DNA of 21,305 nt from a virus, in IMG/VR virus record IMGVR_UViG_3300006749_000174, positions 1 through 21,305 of that record; one strand, 5' to 3'. Position numbers and translations under genes: made by a program. Of the stretch, positions 1 to 7,393 are shown piece after piece. The stretch's first letter is position 1. Every line of letters begins with the position of its first letter. The notes below the pieces were generated by a model. The model was given only the letters and a program-made list of their open reading frames with translations, was not told the DNA's origin and searched no databases.

Positions 1-427
1 CATTTTTTAATTTTTCTTCTTCACTATTACCTATTGAAAAAAAAGGTCTGACTGTTTTTCTTTTACCTACTCCAAAAAAATCATGTTGTGCCGCAATCTT
101 TTCTCTTTCTTTATTTGAAAAAAATAATGTATTTGTAGTTCCTCTTTGTTTAAAATCTAAACTTCTAAACATTTTTCCTGTATCTGTTAAATCTACAAAC
201 CCTGTTTGTCTTCCTCTATCTTCTCTAGCCTTTTTAGTAGATTTTGCATAAGGCAACATTTTGCCACCATCAGGCAAACTACCAGATTGAGTTCTTTTAG
301 TAATCATTAATACTGCCATATTTGAAACTCTATTCAAACTTTTTTGCGTAGCAGATAATTGTTTTCTAGTTATACCTTTTAAAAAATTTTTTACTTGTAA
401 AGTGTTAGCTTTTATTTTTAGTTCCAT
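1..427 (-). CDS. Tail-completion / virion morphogenesis protein (HK97 gp10 / Mu gpG-like), 3' end cut by window edge
   Basis: The frame starts at ATG 427 and runs off the left edge after about 142 codons. The protein is basic. Its later part reads KIAAQHDFFGVGKRKTVRPF, an aromatic/basic segment ending in an RPF-type motif. From memory that pattern (a Gln-His-x-Phe-Gly-like stretch, then 'RPF' and a small loop) is typical of the phage virion-morphogenesis/tail-completion families that sit just downstream of head-tail connector genes. The order capsid, small gene, connector, this gene fits that role. The start overlaps the previous gene's stop as TAATG, so translation is probably coupled. The family call is moderate; it could be another neck protein of similar fold. 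Confidence 0.6.
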   Translation of the reverse strand, partial: MELKIKANTLQVKNFLKGITRKQLSATQKSLNRVSNMAVLMITKRTQSGSLPDGGKMLPYAKSTKKAREDRGRQTGFVDLTDTGKMFRSLDFKQRGTTNTLFFSNKEREKIAAQHDFFGVGKRKTVRPFFSIGNSEEEKLKN

Positions 428-903
428 TACCTTACCAATCGTAAGCTATGCAATGGTTCCTTTTCACTATCAGATACCGTACCCCCACCATCTTCGTCGT
501 ATTCTACCCCGTCCCTAAGTATAGCTTGGAACTCTTCTTCGTATCTGTCCCTATAAAAATCTATTTGAACTTGAAAAGTATCTTTGCCCTCGCCAGTGTC
601 TGGATCACGCCATTTAGTAAGTATTGGGTAAATGTATTTCCATAATGCTAAATATACAACAGATTGAGTCCATTGTGAGTTAGTAAGTTTGCTATTAGTA
701 ATTTCAACTGAAGTAACTTTTGTAATGTCTTTGTATCTTACTTGATGTCTATATCTTTCCCACCATTCTTCTCTAATTCTACGAAGAACATCATTTTCTG
801 CAAATTGTAATTGATCGCCAAAGTCTGTAATACCAAATCCTAAAATATCTGGTTGAATCTTTTGCAAATTAGTATTCGCAACTGCAAACTCTGACGTTGC
901 CAT
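427..903 (-). CDS. Putative head-tail connector / adaptor protein
   Basis: A 158-residue soluble protein with no signal peptide or membrane segment. The N-terminal half has a helix-rich 'FAENDVLRRIREEWWERYRH' stretch, then an aromatic 'WKYIYPILTKW' segment. The C-terminus is acidic and Gly-rich (DEDGGG). I do not recognise a named family with certainty. It lies between the capsid gene and a tail-completion-like gene, where siphovirus and podovirus genomes carry the neck adaptor (gp6/gp36-like, DUF1320-like), and a mostly helical 150-residue protein fits. The stop overlaps the next start as TAATG at 427-429, and its own start is coupled in the same way to the gene before it (903-905). Confidence 0.5.
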   Translation of the reverse strand: MATSEFAVANTNLQKIQPDILGFGITDFGDQLQFAENDVLRRIREEWWERYRHQVRYKDITKVTSVEITNSKLTNSQWTQSVVYLALWKYIYPILTKWRDPDTGEGKDTFQVQIDFYRDRYEEEFQAILRDGVEYDEDGGGTVSDSEKEPLHSLRLVR

Positions 904-1109
904 TATTTTTTATTTTTCTTTTTTACAACTTTTTTAACAACTTTTTTTGGGACATTAACAGGTTTTTCTACTTTTGCTTTTGCAGTTTTACCATCATCTA
1001 AAAACCAACCACGCATATTAAATCTTTCAATATTATTTTCGTAGTCAACTTTTTTTCTTTCGATAACATCGCCTTTGTTATTTTTAAGTTTTACTGTTTC
1101 TATTGTCAT
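903..1109 (-). CDS. Small K-tailed protein next to the capsid gene, unknown function
   Basis: A 68-residue protein. The N-terminal 40 residues are mixed (ETVKLKNNKGDVIERKKVDY..., RGWFLDDGK), and the last 25 are a Lys/Val tract ending KKVVKKVVKKKNKK. No Shine-Dalgarno is evident before ATG 1109. The gene follows a strong hairpin after the capsid gene, so its expression may depend on read-through. Because it lies directly after the capsid gene it may be a minor head component or a DNA- or RNA-binding protein; that is inference. Its stop is coupled to the next gene by TAATG. The basic tail resembles those of other small proteins in this window. Confidence 0.6.
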   Translation of the reverse strand: MTIETVKLKNNKGDVIERKKVDYENNIERFNMRGWFLDDGKTAKAKVEKPVNVPKKVVKKVVKKKNKK

Positions 1110-1125
1110 AATTTTTTATATCAAA

Positions 1126-1150
1126 TATGGGGTGGATTGACCACCCCATA
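1126..1150 (-). terminator. Perfect 10-bp hairpin just after the capsid gene (terminator/attenuator)
   Basis: TATGGGGTGG at 1126-1135 and CCACCCCATA at 1141-1150 are perfect inverted repeats around a 5-nt loop. The hairpin lies in the 53-nt gap after the capsid stop codon on the leftward transcript. It is G+C-rich in an AT-rich genome. On the leftward RNA it is followed by AUAUUUGAUA, a weak U tract, so partial termination or 3'-end stabilisation of capsid mRNA is more likely than full termination. Confidence 0.6.
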
Positions 1151-1162
1151 ATTTAAAGTTTA

Positions 1163-2002
1163 TTAAGCTGCCAATGTATCAGCAGTTATTTTTACTCCGT
1201 ATGAATCATGTAGCTCACCTACACCAAACACGGCTGTGGCGACTATCTCGTCCGCACGAAGCGAGGCATCTCGCTGAGTTTCTATCTTAAGGTCTTGCAT
1301 CATTGCTAAACCTAAAGCATCTTGAGAGAAAACACCTCCGACAGAATCATCAGAACCATCAACTGCTATGTTTGAACTTTCAAAGATTTGTATTCCAGCA
1401 ACATTGCCGACAAATCCTGTTCTCATAGCTTCGTTAGAAAGCTCTGTATCTCTACCAACAAAAGTATTAGTCAAAGATTTTTTGACATTAAAAATTTGTT
1501 TCGGATGAAAAACACCAAAGTATGGACCAGGTGCTTTGTTAGTTTTTAGTTCAGCTGCACACTCGAATAAATCTTGCACTGTAATTTCAGCACCAGCTCC
1601 GGGACCCTTTTCTGTAGAGAATCCAGAAAACAATGCCGCAAGATCAGTATCAATTTTTGTAGCAATAGATTCTCCGAATAATCTTCCGATATCTGCCGCA
1701 ACATTTCTTGATGCTGAGTTTCTAGCAAGGTCTGTAAGTGTAGTCATGATACCAACTTCTGATGCTGTTATAGTAACAGATGATGGGTTGACTGCTGTGT
1801 TTGAAAGATCTGATGCTTCATTTACTGCACCAGCTGATACTGTTGCATAAATCGGTACTTCTACTGATTTACCACCACCAGCTATGCTGTAGTTTCGGAC
1901 TAGACCTCTCATTATAGATTGTTCGCTTGCAACGAACAATGCTTCAGCAACGATTTCAGTATATAGTTCTGATATCGTGCTACTTGTTGTTTCGTTAGCC
2001 AT
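1163..2002 (-). CDS. Major capsid protein (HK97-like fold)
   Basis: A 279-residue protein of capsid-like composition: Ala/Ser/Thr/Gly-rich, acidic, no membrane segment. The N-terminal region (TISELYTEIVAEALFVA) is helical. It is followed by IAGGGKSVEVPIYATVSAG, the E-loop/P-domain-type pattern I recognise from marine phage capsid proteins, then 'VTITASEVGIMTTLTDLARNS' and a C-terminal 'GVFHPKQIF' segment. It has a strong ribosome site (AAGGAGTAATTAA then ATG), as expected for the most abundant virion protein. It lies directly downstream of an acidic scaffold gene and is followed by a strong hairpin. There is no delta-domain or protease fusion; cleavage during maturation cannot be judged. Confidence 0.88.
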   Translation of the reverse strand: MANETTSSTISELYTEIVAEALFVASEQSIMRGLVRNYSIAGGGKSVEVPIYATVSAGAVNEASDLSNTAVNPSSVTITASEVGIMTTLTDLARNSASRNVAADIGRLFGESIATKIDTDLAALFSGFSTEKGPGAGAEITVQDLFECAAELKTNKAPGPYFGVFHPKQIFNVKKSLTNTFVGRDTELSNEAMRTGFVGNVAGIQIFESSNIAVDGSDDSVGGVFSQDALGLAMMQDLKIETQRDASLRADEIVATAVFGVGELHDSYGVKITADTLAA

Positions 2003-2023
2003 TTAATTACTCCTTTGTAATGG

Positions 2024-2752
2024 TTACTTGTTTAGAACAATCTTAGTCGGCATAGAATCTCTTTGCTTTCTGTACTCTGCATATTTTTTCTTATCCGCAG
2101 GATTGTTCATATCTATATCACTCAAATTGAAAGGTTTATTGAGCTCTGTCCTATCCACATTTGACACCGAGCCACTACCACTTGGAGTAGCAGTAACAAA
2201 GTGAGGGTTCTGTGTTAAAAACTCATTAACTAACTCGTCAGTAGTTAAAAGTTCCCCCTTACTGTTATATCGTGTTATACCATTTTTATCAAGGATTTCA
2301 ACATTGCCTGTATCATTCAATCTCATGTTTGATTGCAATAATGAAACTACTTGTTCTGGATTGATAGCACGATTTTTTGAAGCTGATGAAAGTAATGCTC
2401 TATTTATTTTTATATCTTTGAGTTCACTTTCAAGACCACTAATTTTTTTTCCATACTCTTCTGATTTTTCTTTGAGTATCTGTTCAAACTCGCCTTTTTT
2501 AATTTTTTCTTTTTCCTCTGCATCTCGGCTTTGTTTGACTGCATTTATTGCAGTATCTAAATCATCAACATCTAATTTTTTGTAAATTGATGCTCTTTCT
2601 TTTGCTAGTCTTTGTTTGACGATGTTATTTACGTCATCTTCAGAAAAAGTATTACCATTTACTTGTGGCTTTGTTTCTTCTGTTTTAGTTTCAGTTGTTT
2701 CACGTGAAACATCTGGTTGCGTAGTTTGTTCTACTTGGTTTTCTTCTGCCAT
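2024..2752 (-). CDS. Capsid scaffolding protein
   Basis: A 242-residue, highly charged and predicted mostly disordered or coiled-coil protein. The N-terminus is Gln/Glu/Thr-rich (residues 1-40). A long Lys/Glu heptad-like region follows (about 45-120), with a Gly/Ser linker (ATPSGSGSVSNVD, about 190-200) and a basic C-terminal tail (KKKYAEYRKQRDSMPTKIVLNK). Location immediately upstream of the capsid gene, size and composition are those of phage scaffolds; the basic C-terminus is the usual capsid-contact element. Ribosome site GGGAG before ATG 2752. Codons 15-19 (Val-Ser-Arg-Glu-Thr) spell an exact parS site on the DNA, described separately. Confidence 0.82.
   Translation of the reverse strand: MAEENQVEQTTQPDVSRETTETKTEETKPQVNGNTFSEDDVNNIVKQRLAKERASIYKKLDVDDLDTAINAVKQSRDAEEKEKIKKGEFEQILKEKSEEYGKKISGLESELKDIKINRALLSSASKNRAINPEQVVSLLQSNMRLNDTGNVEILDKNGITRYNSKGELLTTDELVNEFLTQNPHFVTATPSGSGSVSNVDRTELNKPFNLSDIDMNNPADKKKYAEYRKQRDSMPTKIVLNK
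2696..2711. promoter_or_regulatory. Exact match to the universal parS (ParB-binding) palindrome
   Basis: TGTTTCACGTGAAACA is a perfect 16-bp palindrome and matches, base for base, the conserved parS consensus bound by chromosomal and plasmid ParB proteins through their HTH domain. It falls in frame in the scaffold gene as GTT TCA CGT GAA ACA (Val-Ser-Arg-Glu-Thr). An exact 16-mer is expected about 5e-6 times in 21 kb of random sequence with equal bases. Whether a ParB of the host or the phage binds it is not shown. The ParB-domain protein encoded at 9053-9661 shows no obvious parS-binding HTH. Confidence 0.75.
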
Positions 2753-2765
2753 TTATTTCTCCCTG

Positions 2766-3671
2766 TTATATGTTCCATTCTGGGTTAGTCGGAATCCAAG
2801 TGTGTCGGCATCTATATCCACCACGAACAATAAACGGATCGCCTGTAGATTTACCAGCCCACGATCTCGAGTTCCAAATATCCCGAACTTCTTTTTCGGT
2901 AAAGGTTTTATTTACCATATTAATACAAAAAGGTCTAGAGTCACGTACAAGTGTGCCTGTATATCTAAAATGATTCAATCCACTATCTTTTGCTTTTTTA
3001 ACTGTAAATTGACCATGAAACTGCATAACTGAATCATGTGCTATTTGACCAGCATATCTTCTTAGATTATTACCAGATCGGTCAGCGGCATATTGAGTAT
3101 GTAGTTTTCTTACTGCTTCTTCTACTTGTGCTTTCATTCTTGCATTAAATTTATTTTCATTAATAAAATCAACTAAATCATTAATTTCTGTAATATTTGA
3201 TTTCTGATAAACACCATTAATGTGTGCTCTTATGTTTGATACCATATCTTCAAAAGGTCGCCCAGCTATGATGCTTTGATATACTTCGTCATTTATAACT
3301 TTTAAGAATCTTTCAGCAATATCTTCAAAACCTTGAAACACCTGTGTTTTAAGTGAGTTAATTGTAGCTAAATCAACTTGTGTAAGATTTTTAAATCTAT
3401 CTGGTATAGGCATTTCCCCAAAAGTATCTAATACTTCTTTTGCAATTTTATTGTATTCCTCGTTTATAATTAAATCAGCTTCTTCTAAAAAAGTATTTTC
3501 AATCGCCGCTCTTAACTTGGGTTGTAATTGAATGGCTAATCTAGTTTCAACATCAAGATTGCCTCCTGTTGCTAAAGTAACTTCTTTGATAATATCATCT
3601 TCTAAACGATATAGTGTGTTAATTATTCGTTCTTCGTGTTGATCAGCTAATTGATCTAATATTCGGCTCAT
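2766..3671 (-). CDS. Mu F / SPP1 gp7-like minor head (head morphogenesis) protein
   Basis: 301 residues. Residues 1-190 are helical. The C-terminal domain carries the Phage_Mu_F signature: an 'AHDSVMQFHGQFTVKKAK' helix, then RDSRPFC at 243-249, a variable segment, and GGYRCRHTW with CRH at 288-290. The Cys and His residues (C249, C288, H290) are the conserved ones of the family. Such proteins sit in a few copies inside the prohead near the portal and help head assembly or DNA ejection. The gene lies between portal and scaffold, the usual order, although three small basic genes intervene. Its start overlaps the preceding stop as ATGA. Confidence 0.85.
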   Translation of the reverse strand: MSRILDQLADQHEERIINTLYRLEDDIIKEVTLATGGNLDVETRLAIQLQPKLRAAIENTFLEEADLIINEEYNKIAKEVLDTFGEMPIPDRFKNLTQVDLATINSLKTQVFQGFEDIAERFLKVINDEVYQSIIAGRPFEDMVSNIRAHINGVYQKSNITEINDLVDFINENKFNARMKAQVEEAVRKLHTQYAADRSGNNLRRYAGQIAHDSVMQFHGQFTVKKAKDSGLNHFRYTGTLVRDSRPFCINMVNKTFTEKEVRDIWNSRSWAGKSTGDPFIVRGGYRCRHTWIPTNPEWNI

Positions 3672-3943
3672 TTAATACTGTTTCGCCAAGCATACAAACT
3701 CCAAAATGCAGGACTCAAACTCTTTTGCCCTCTAACCTTTTTTAAAACTCCACCCATACGTGCCATAAAGCTACGTTTCCTTGAGGGTATGTTAGATTTG
3801 ATTTTCATTCCCGGGTCGCCGAATCTTACTTTTTTAACATTTTTAGTTTTTTTATCTCTTACAAATACTGCAAACTTTTTAGATTGCCCAGGTGTACGAA
3901 AAGGTTTACCAAGTTTGACTGCCCTACCTTGATACTTTGCCAT
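3668..3943 (-). CDS. Small basic structural-type protein with 'KKVRFGDPGM' motif
   Basis: 91 residues, very basic. The core reads KFAVFVRDKKTKNVKKVRFG then DPGMKIK...SRKRSFMARMGG...SLSPAFWSLYAWRN. I remember the pattern '(V)KKVxFGDPxMxI(K)xxxxxRRKSFxARHxC...ARYWSCxxW' from many phage and giant-virus structural proteins, often fused to larger head proteins; here it stands alone. The usual His-x-Cys and Ser-Cys residues are replaced (ARMGG, WSLYAW), so a metal site seems lost. It is the third of three small cationic genes between portal and Mu F-like genes. Coupled by TAATG to the gene before it and by ATGA to the gene after. A virion or packaging role is inferred from position. Confidence 0.65.
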   Translation of the reverse strand: MAKYQGRAVKLGKPFRTPGQSKKFAVFVRDKKTKNVKKVRFGDPGMKIKSNIPSRKRSFMARMGGVLKKVRGQKSLSPAFWSLYAWRNSIK

Positions 3944-4215
3944 TATTTTTTTCTTCTTTTACGTTTTGATGCTCTTAAAATTAAGTCTTTATCAAATGTA
4001 CCACTACGACCACGACTAATTAATTTATTAACACGTGCCATCGACCATTGAGCCATACCGATACGTGGTCTTGAACCGCTACTCAAAAATGCACCTTGCC
4101 CTCTACGATAAGATGCTTTTAAATCTGCAAAATTAAATAATTTAGATTTTTTTGCTTTAGCTTTTAAAGTTCTAACTGTACTAGCAGATAATGCTTTTCT
4201 AAATTTTTTAGCCAT
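3943..4215 (-). CDS. Small basic protein, 'RRGQGAF...WSMARVN' type (DUF5824-like?)
   Basis: 90 residues, very basic, ending LRASKRKRRKK. The middle reads ADLKASYRRGQGAFLSSGSR then PRIGMAQWSMARVNKLI and DKDLI. This order (Arg-Arg-Gly-x-Gly-Ala, then Gln-Trp-x-Met-x-Arg-Val-Asn, then Asp-x-Asp-Leu) is one I associate with a family shared by phages and large eukaryotic viruses; the DUF number is from memory and uncertain. No membrane segment. Flanked by two other basic small proteins and coupled to both by TAATG junctions (4215-4217 and 3943-3945), so the three are probably made in a fixed ratio. The function is unknown; a DNA-contacting virion component is a reasonable guess. Confidence 0.65.
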   Translation of the reverse strand: MAKKFRKALSASTVRTLKAKAKKSKLFNFADLKASYRRGQGAFLSSGSRPRIGMAQWSMARVNKLISRGRSGTFDKDLILRASKRKRRKK

Positions 4216-4394
4216 TATATTTTTGTCCTACGTTTTAATAAACTCATGGGGATACGTCCACCACTTTTATAAATTGATGACATTCGATTTAACAAAGATG
4301 CTCTTGATTTTCTTTTAGAACCAGATAATCCCTCTAAATACTTTGATGGTATTTTAGTTTTTTTATCTTTTTTAACTTTCCGTTTCTTCGCCAT
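4215..4394 (-). CDS. Small basic protein, 'KYLEGLSGSKRKSR' type
   Basis: About 59 residues starting MAKKRKVKKDKKTK. The better-supported start is ATG 4394, with AAGGA about 10 nt upstream inside the portal 3' end. An ATG at 4412 would add six residues (MKDKHQ). The body reads IPSKYLEGLSGSKRKSRASL then YKSGGRIPMSLLKRR. From memory this resembles a short viral family with the pattern 'KYLxGLSxxxRKxxxxxLxxSxxxYKxGxxxxRxxL', seen in phages and giant viruses. It overlaps the portal end by 23 nt and is coupled to the next gene by TAATG. Highly cationic, with no membrane segment. Function unknown. Confidence 0.6.
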   Translation of the reverse strand: MAKKRKVKKDKKTKIPSKYLEGLSGSKRKSRASLLNRMSSIYKSGGRIPMSLLKRRTKI

Positions 4395-5796
4395 CTGGTG
4401 TTTGTCCTTCAACTTCTGTTGTTGTAAATTGTCCTCTTACAGTTCTTGTACTATCAATCTCATCATTAATAGTTTTAATAACATCATTATCATCTATTAC
4501 TGCTTCTGCGATTTGTTTATCAAGTTCTTTGTTAAAAGTTTCTGATCTAATGCCACTAGCTTTTGCCATTTGTAAAAACTGTAAATCATTTGCCCAATCT
4601 CTTATATCAAATGTATCTGGGTAATCTACTTTACCGTCCCATTCTTTGTCTTGCCATGTTGAAAACAATGTCCAAATATGTTCTTCTGCATTTTCTAAAT
4701 AATCTGCCTTTTCTGATAACCTTGCATTCAATAATTGAAACTCTGTTTGTAATGCTATACCACTTGCAATCTGTCCACTTGTTGCTCTAACAGAACCCAT
4801 GTGAGTAATCCTATCAATCGCATCAATTTTATTTTGAATACATTTCATAATACCATCTAAATTTTGTCCGCTCGGTTGAATAATATATGGTTTTAAACTT
4901 GGCTCTAAATCATCTGGCATTTCTATAATACTACCAGCACCAGCACTTGCTTCTACATTTGGTGTTTTAACTAAACTTGGGTGATTCGCTAATCTAATTA
5001 ATTGTTCTTTTTCAGAATAGTCATTGTAAATAGATTGTTGCAAAAATGCAACATCTGCTAAATCACTAATACCAATAGGTCGTTTAGCACCTCGCAAATT
5101 ATAAACATTGACTGCTGGAATCTTACCAATTGGATTTGCTATTTCTTCAATTAATCTTGCATCGCCATCAGCATATTCTTTATCGTAATCTGGTACTTCG
5201 TATGTTGCTATTGTTTCTTCTGTGAAAACTTTTAATATTGCTCTTTCATGGTTTATATCTTCAACTATAACTAAAAAATCTAAATAGAATCTTCCGCTTG
5301 ATGCTCTTTTATAATTCCAATTAACAACATTTTCTGGAGTATAAATTGACATGTAAGGTCTAATGTCTTGTGATAATTCTTCTGCTCTAGTTTTTAAATT
5401 TGTTTGTGGCTTATCAATAACTACCCAACAGTTACCATATATACTTGCATTCATTTGTACTTCTCTCATAACAGTATCAAATGATCTGCCATCCAAATCA
5501 GCATCAACTAAAAAAGATTCAAGTTGTTGATCGCCATCTAATGTTCCATAATCTCTAGTAGGTGGTACTCGCCATAAAAAACTTGTATAAATTTGAACTA
5601 CGTTTTTACAATGATTGTCAACAGGTGTGTGTCTAATTCTTTGATCGTACTCTTCTGGAGTTTCTAAAATATATCTATGTAAATAATATCCATTCTTATA
5701 ATCGTTGCCACCTAAATAACTACGTATATAAAATTCCCAATTAGAAATATTTGCATGCCACAATGGGTGCTTTGCTTTTAATGTTTTACTGTCCAT
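4372..5796 (-). CDS. Portal protein
   Basis: 474 residues counted from ATG 5796. That start is favoured because GAGG lies 8 nt upstream and the start overlaps the terminase stop as TGATG; a GTG at 5805 would add three residues. The N-terminal part (HPLWHANISNWEFYIRSYLG, DNHCKNVVQIYTSFLW) and the middle (PVNVYNLRGAKRPIGISDLA-like stretch, DYSEKEQLIR, then a GSVRATSGQIASGIALQTEF region) match the portal layout of wing, stem and crown in phages with DUF4055/SPP1-type portals. The C-terminus is acidic (EVEGQTPDGEETES). It forms the dodecameric DNA gate. Position directly after the terminase large subunit supports the call. Confidence 0.85.
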   Translation of the reverse strand: MDSKTLKAKHPLWHANISNWEFYIRSYLGGNDYKNGYYLHRYILETPEEYDQRIRHTPVDNHCKNVVQIYTSFLWRVPPTRDYGTLDGDQQLESFLVDADLDGRSFDTVMREVQMNASIYGNCWVVIDKPQTNLKTRAEELSQDIRPYMSIYTPENVVNWNYKRASSGRFYLDFLVIVEDINHERAILKVFTEETIATYEVPDYDKEYADGDARLIEEIANPIGKIPAVNVYNLRGAKRPIGISDLADVAFLQQSIYNDYSEKEQLIRLANHPSLVKTPNVEASAGAGSIIEMPDDLEPSLKPYIIQPSGQNLDGIMKCIQNKIDAIDRITHMGSVRATSGQIASGIALQTEFQLLNARLSEKADYLENAEEHIWTLFSTWQDKEWDGKVDYPDTFDIRDWANDLQFLQMAKASGIRSETFNKELDKQIAEAVIDDNDVIKTINDEIDSTRTVRGQFTTTEVEGQTPDGEETES

Positions 5797-7010
5797 CAAC
5801 TCCACCTCGTTGGAGGGTTTGGTTTAAAATCCCTACGTAAAGGAAAATTATACTCTATCATGTATCCTAACGCATCATTAAAATGGTCATAGCCACTATC
5901 TTTATCAGGCACATGTGTTCCCTCTTTGTATATTTGTCTTTCTATGCTTTTTATCACATTTTTACAAGAATTTAAAATAAACAAAGTATGTAGTCCTTTT
6001 GCATTTTTTAATTTAGCATTTACAGAATTTATTCTATCTCTAACTAATGGTGCTGAATTTTTACACTTAACTTCAAAACCAGCATTTTTTAAAATAGCCA
6101 AATCAGTCAAGCCACCAGCAGATGTTTTTCTTTGTCTAGCACTTGGGTCTGGGTAAATCACAATATTTTTTTTGTACCTTTGTTTTATTTCATCAACCAT
6201 TTCATTTGTATTTGATGACCATATTTGTATTTCATCTATAACATATATCTTATCTTTTTCTATAACGCAAACAACAGCACACATTGGATCGACATTAAAA
6301 TCTAAACCAATATGCAATGTTAAAATTCTATTTTTAAATCTTTCAATTAAATTTTTATTTCTATCAAAATTATAGTAAATCATTCCAGAATAATTTACGA
6401 ATGATGCTAAATATTCTTGCTGAAAAGTTCTTTCGTCTAAATCATCTTTTGCTTGTTCTATTTCTTCTGGTGGTACTTGCATACCCTCTAACGTAGTATA
6501 TTTAAAACTTTTCCATTCTTTATCAGATTGTCCTTTAGTAAATAAATCATACGACCAGTTACCAAAACCACGTGGTGTACCACAAAATAGTGCATGCCCT
6601 TGCGTGTCACTTAATGTTGGTCTTAATACTTCGTACCATGCTACAGGATTAATGTCGCTAAACTCGTCCATAACTAAAAAATCTAATCCAACTCCACGCA
6701 AACTGTTTTCATTATCAGCACCACGTAAGGATATTTTTGATTTATTCCTTAATGTAACTGTCAAATCAGAATTATTAATATCTTCAATCCACTTGTGAGC
6801 TCGTAACCTTTGTACAAGTTCAGTCCAACATATTGATTTAGCTTGTCTATAAGTAGGTGCTACATACCATACTTTTTTGTTTGGAAACCTTGCAAATCTA
6901 GCAAGTTCATTAATTGCAAGGAATGTTTTACCAAATCTTCTACCGCTAATTAATATACGGAATCTTGACTTATCTGTTATTACTTCTGCCTGTGGCTTTG
7001 TATATGGCAT
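5796..7010 (-). CDS. terL: Terminase large subunit (packaging ATPase-nuclease)
   Basis: 404 residues. The ATPase domain has Walker A ISGRRFGKT (21-29), Walker B LDFLVMDE (109-116, catalytic Glu116) and a CGTPRGFGN coupling motif (143-151). The RNase H-like nuclease domain has GLDFNVDP (D237, D241), YPDPSA (D288) and YDHFNDALGY (D375, D379), the expected acidic metal ligands. All key residues are present and the length is normal. The product packages concatemeric DNA through the portal and cuts it. It starts immediately after the small-subunit stop (TAA then ATG) and overlaps the portal start. Confidence 0.95.
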   Translation of the reverse strand: MPYTKPQAEVITDKSRFRILISGRRFGKTFLAINELARFARFPNKKVWYVAPTYRQAKSICWTELVQRLRAHKWIEDINNSDLTVTLRNKSKISLRGADNENSLRGVGLDFLVMDEFSDINPVAWYEVLRPTLSDTQGHALFCGTPRGFGNWSYDLFTKGQSDKEWKSFKYTTLEGMQVPPEEIEQAKDDLDERTFQQEYLASFVNYSGMIYYNFDRNKNLIERFKNRILTLHIGLDFNVDPMCAVVCVIEKDKIYVIDEIQIWSSNTNEMVDEIKQRYKKNIVIYPDPSARQRKTSAGGLTDLAILKNAGFEVKCKNSAPLVRDRINSVNAKLKNAKGLHTLFILNSCKNVIKSIERQIYKEGTHVPDKDSGYDHFNDALGYMIEYNFPLRRDFKPNPPTRWS

Positions 7011-7343
7011 TTATGTCAAATCTGGATTCCATGGTAGCGGTTCGCTCTCCTCTGATGTTTCCATTTTATCTTTCATGCCTAGATAATTTTTAGATAACCA
7101 TATCAACATAGTAGTATTACCACGCATAGCTTTATCAAACATTGCTCTTCTCAATGACCTTTTGCCCTTATCCCATCCCTTTTTTATAGGGGGGTCAAAA
7201 TTACGTTTTAGAGTACTTACTGACACTCCACAGAAGTTTGCTATTTCTTCTCGAGTACATTGCATTGTTGCTAATTTTTCTACGTCTTCCAACGAATATG
7301 GTAGTTCTTTTTTAGGTCTTCCTACTTTTTTCTGTGTGTCCAT
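7011..7343 (-). CDS. terS: Terminase small subunit (DNA-recognition)
   Basis: 110 residues. It begins with an AT-hook-like VGRPKK (7-12) and has a helix-turn-helix at about 30-50 (TREEIANFCGVSVSTLKRNF), followed by helices (KGWDKGKRSLRRAMFDKAMRGNTTMLIWLSKNYLGMKDK) typical of oligomerising terminase small subunits. 'MLIWLSKNYLGMKDK' is a strongly recognised terS signature. The short acidic/Pro tail probably contacts the large subunit. AGAGG lies upstream of ATG 7343. It directly precedes terL. It would bind the packaging initiation site, which is often near this gene; none is identifiable by eye. Confidence 0.9.
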   Translation of the reverse strand: MDTQKKVGRPKKELPYSLEDVEKLATMQCTREEIANFCGVSVSTLKRNFDPPIKKGWDKGKRSLRRAMFDKAMRGNTTMLIWLSKNYLGMKDKMETSEESEPLPWNPDLT

Positions 7344-7393
7344 TCAATCCTCTTTCCCCTGAGTATAGGTATTATTTACTTAATTTTGACTTT

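Noticed and set aside
1546-1850. Frames on both strands overlapping the capsid gene.
   Set aside because: The capsid frame has a clear family match and ribosome site; the others are shadows with no supporting start.
4032-4037. Another CACGTG core.
   Set aside because: Flanks (TTAA...CCAT) do not match parS; it encodes Ala-Arg-Val in a conserved basic protein.
4395-4412. ATG 4412 start for the first small basic protein.
   Set aside because: It has no ribosome site of its own; ATG 4394 follows AAGGA and gives the typical MAKK start.
6567-6576. ACCACGTGGT palindrome with a CACGTG core, a possible second parS.
   Set aside because: The flanks lack the TTTC/GAAA arms, and the bases encode the conserved terminase CGTPRG motif, which explains them.
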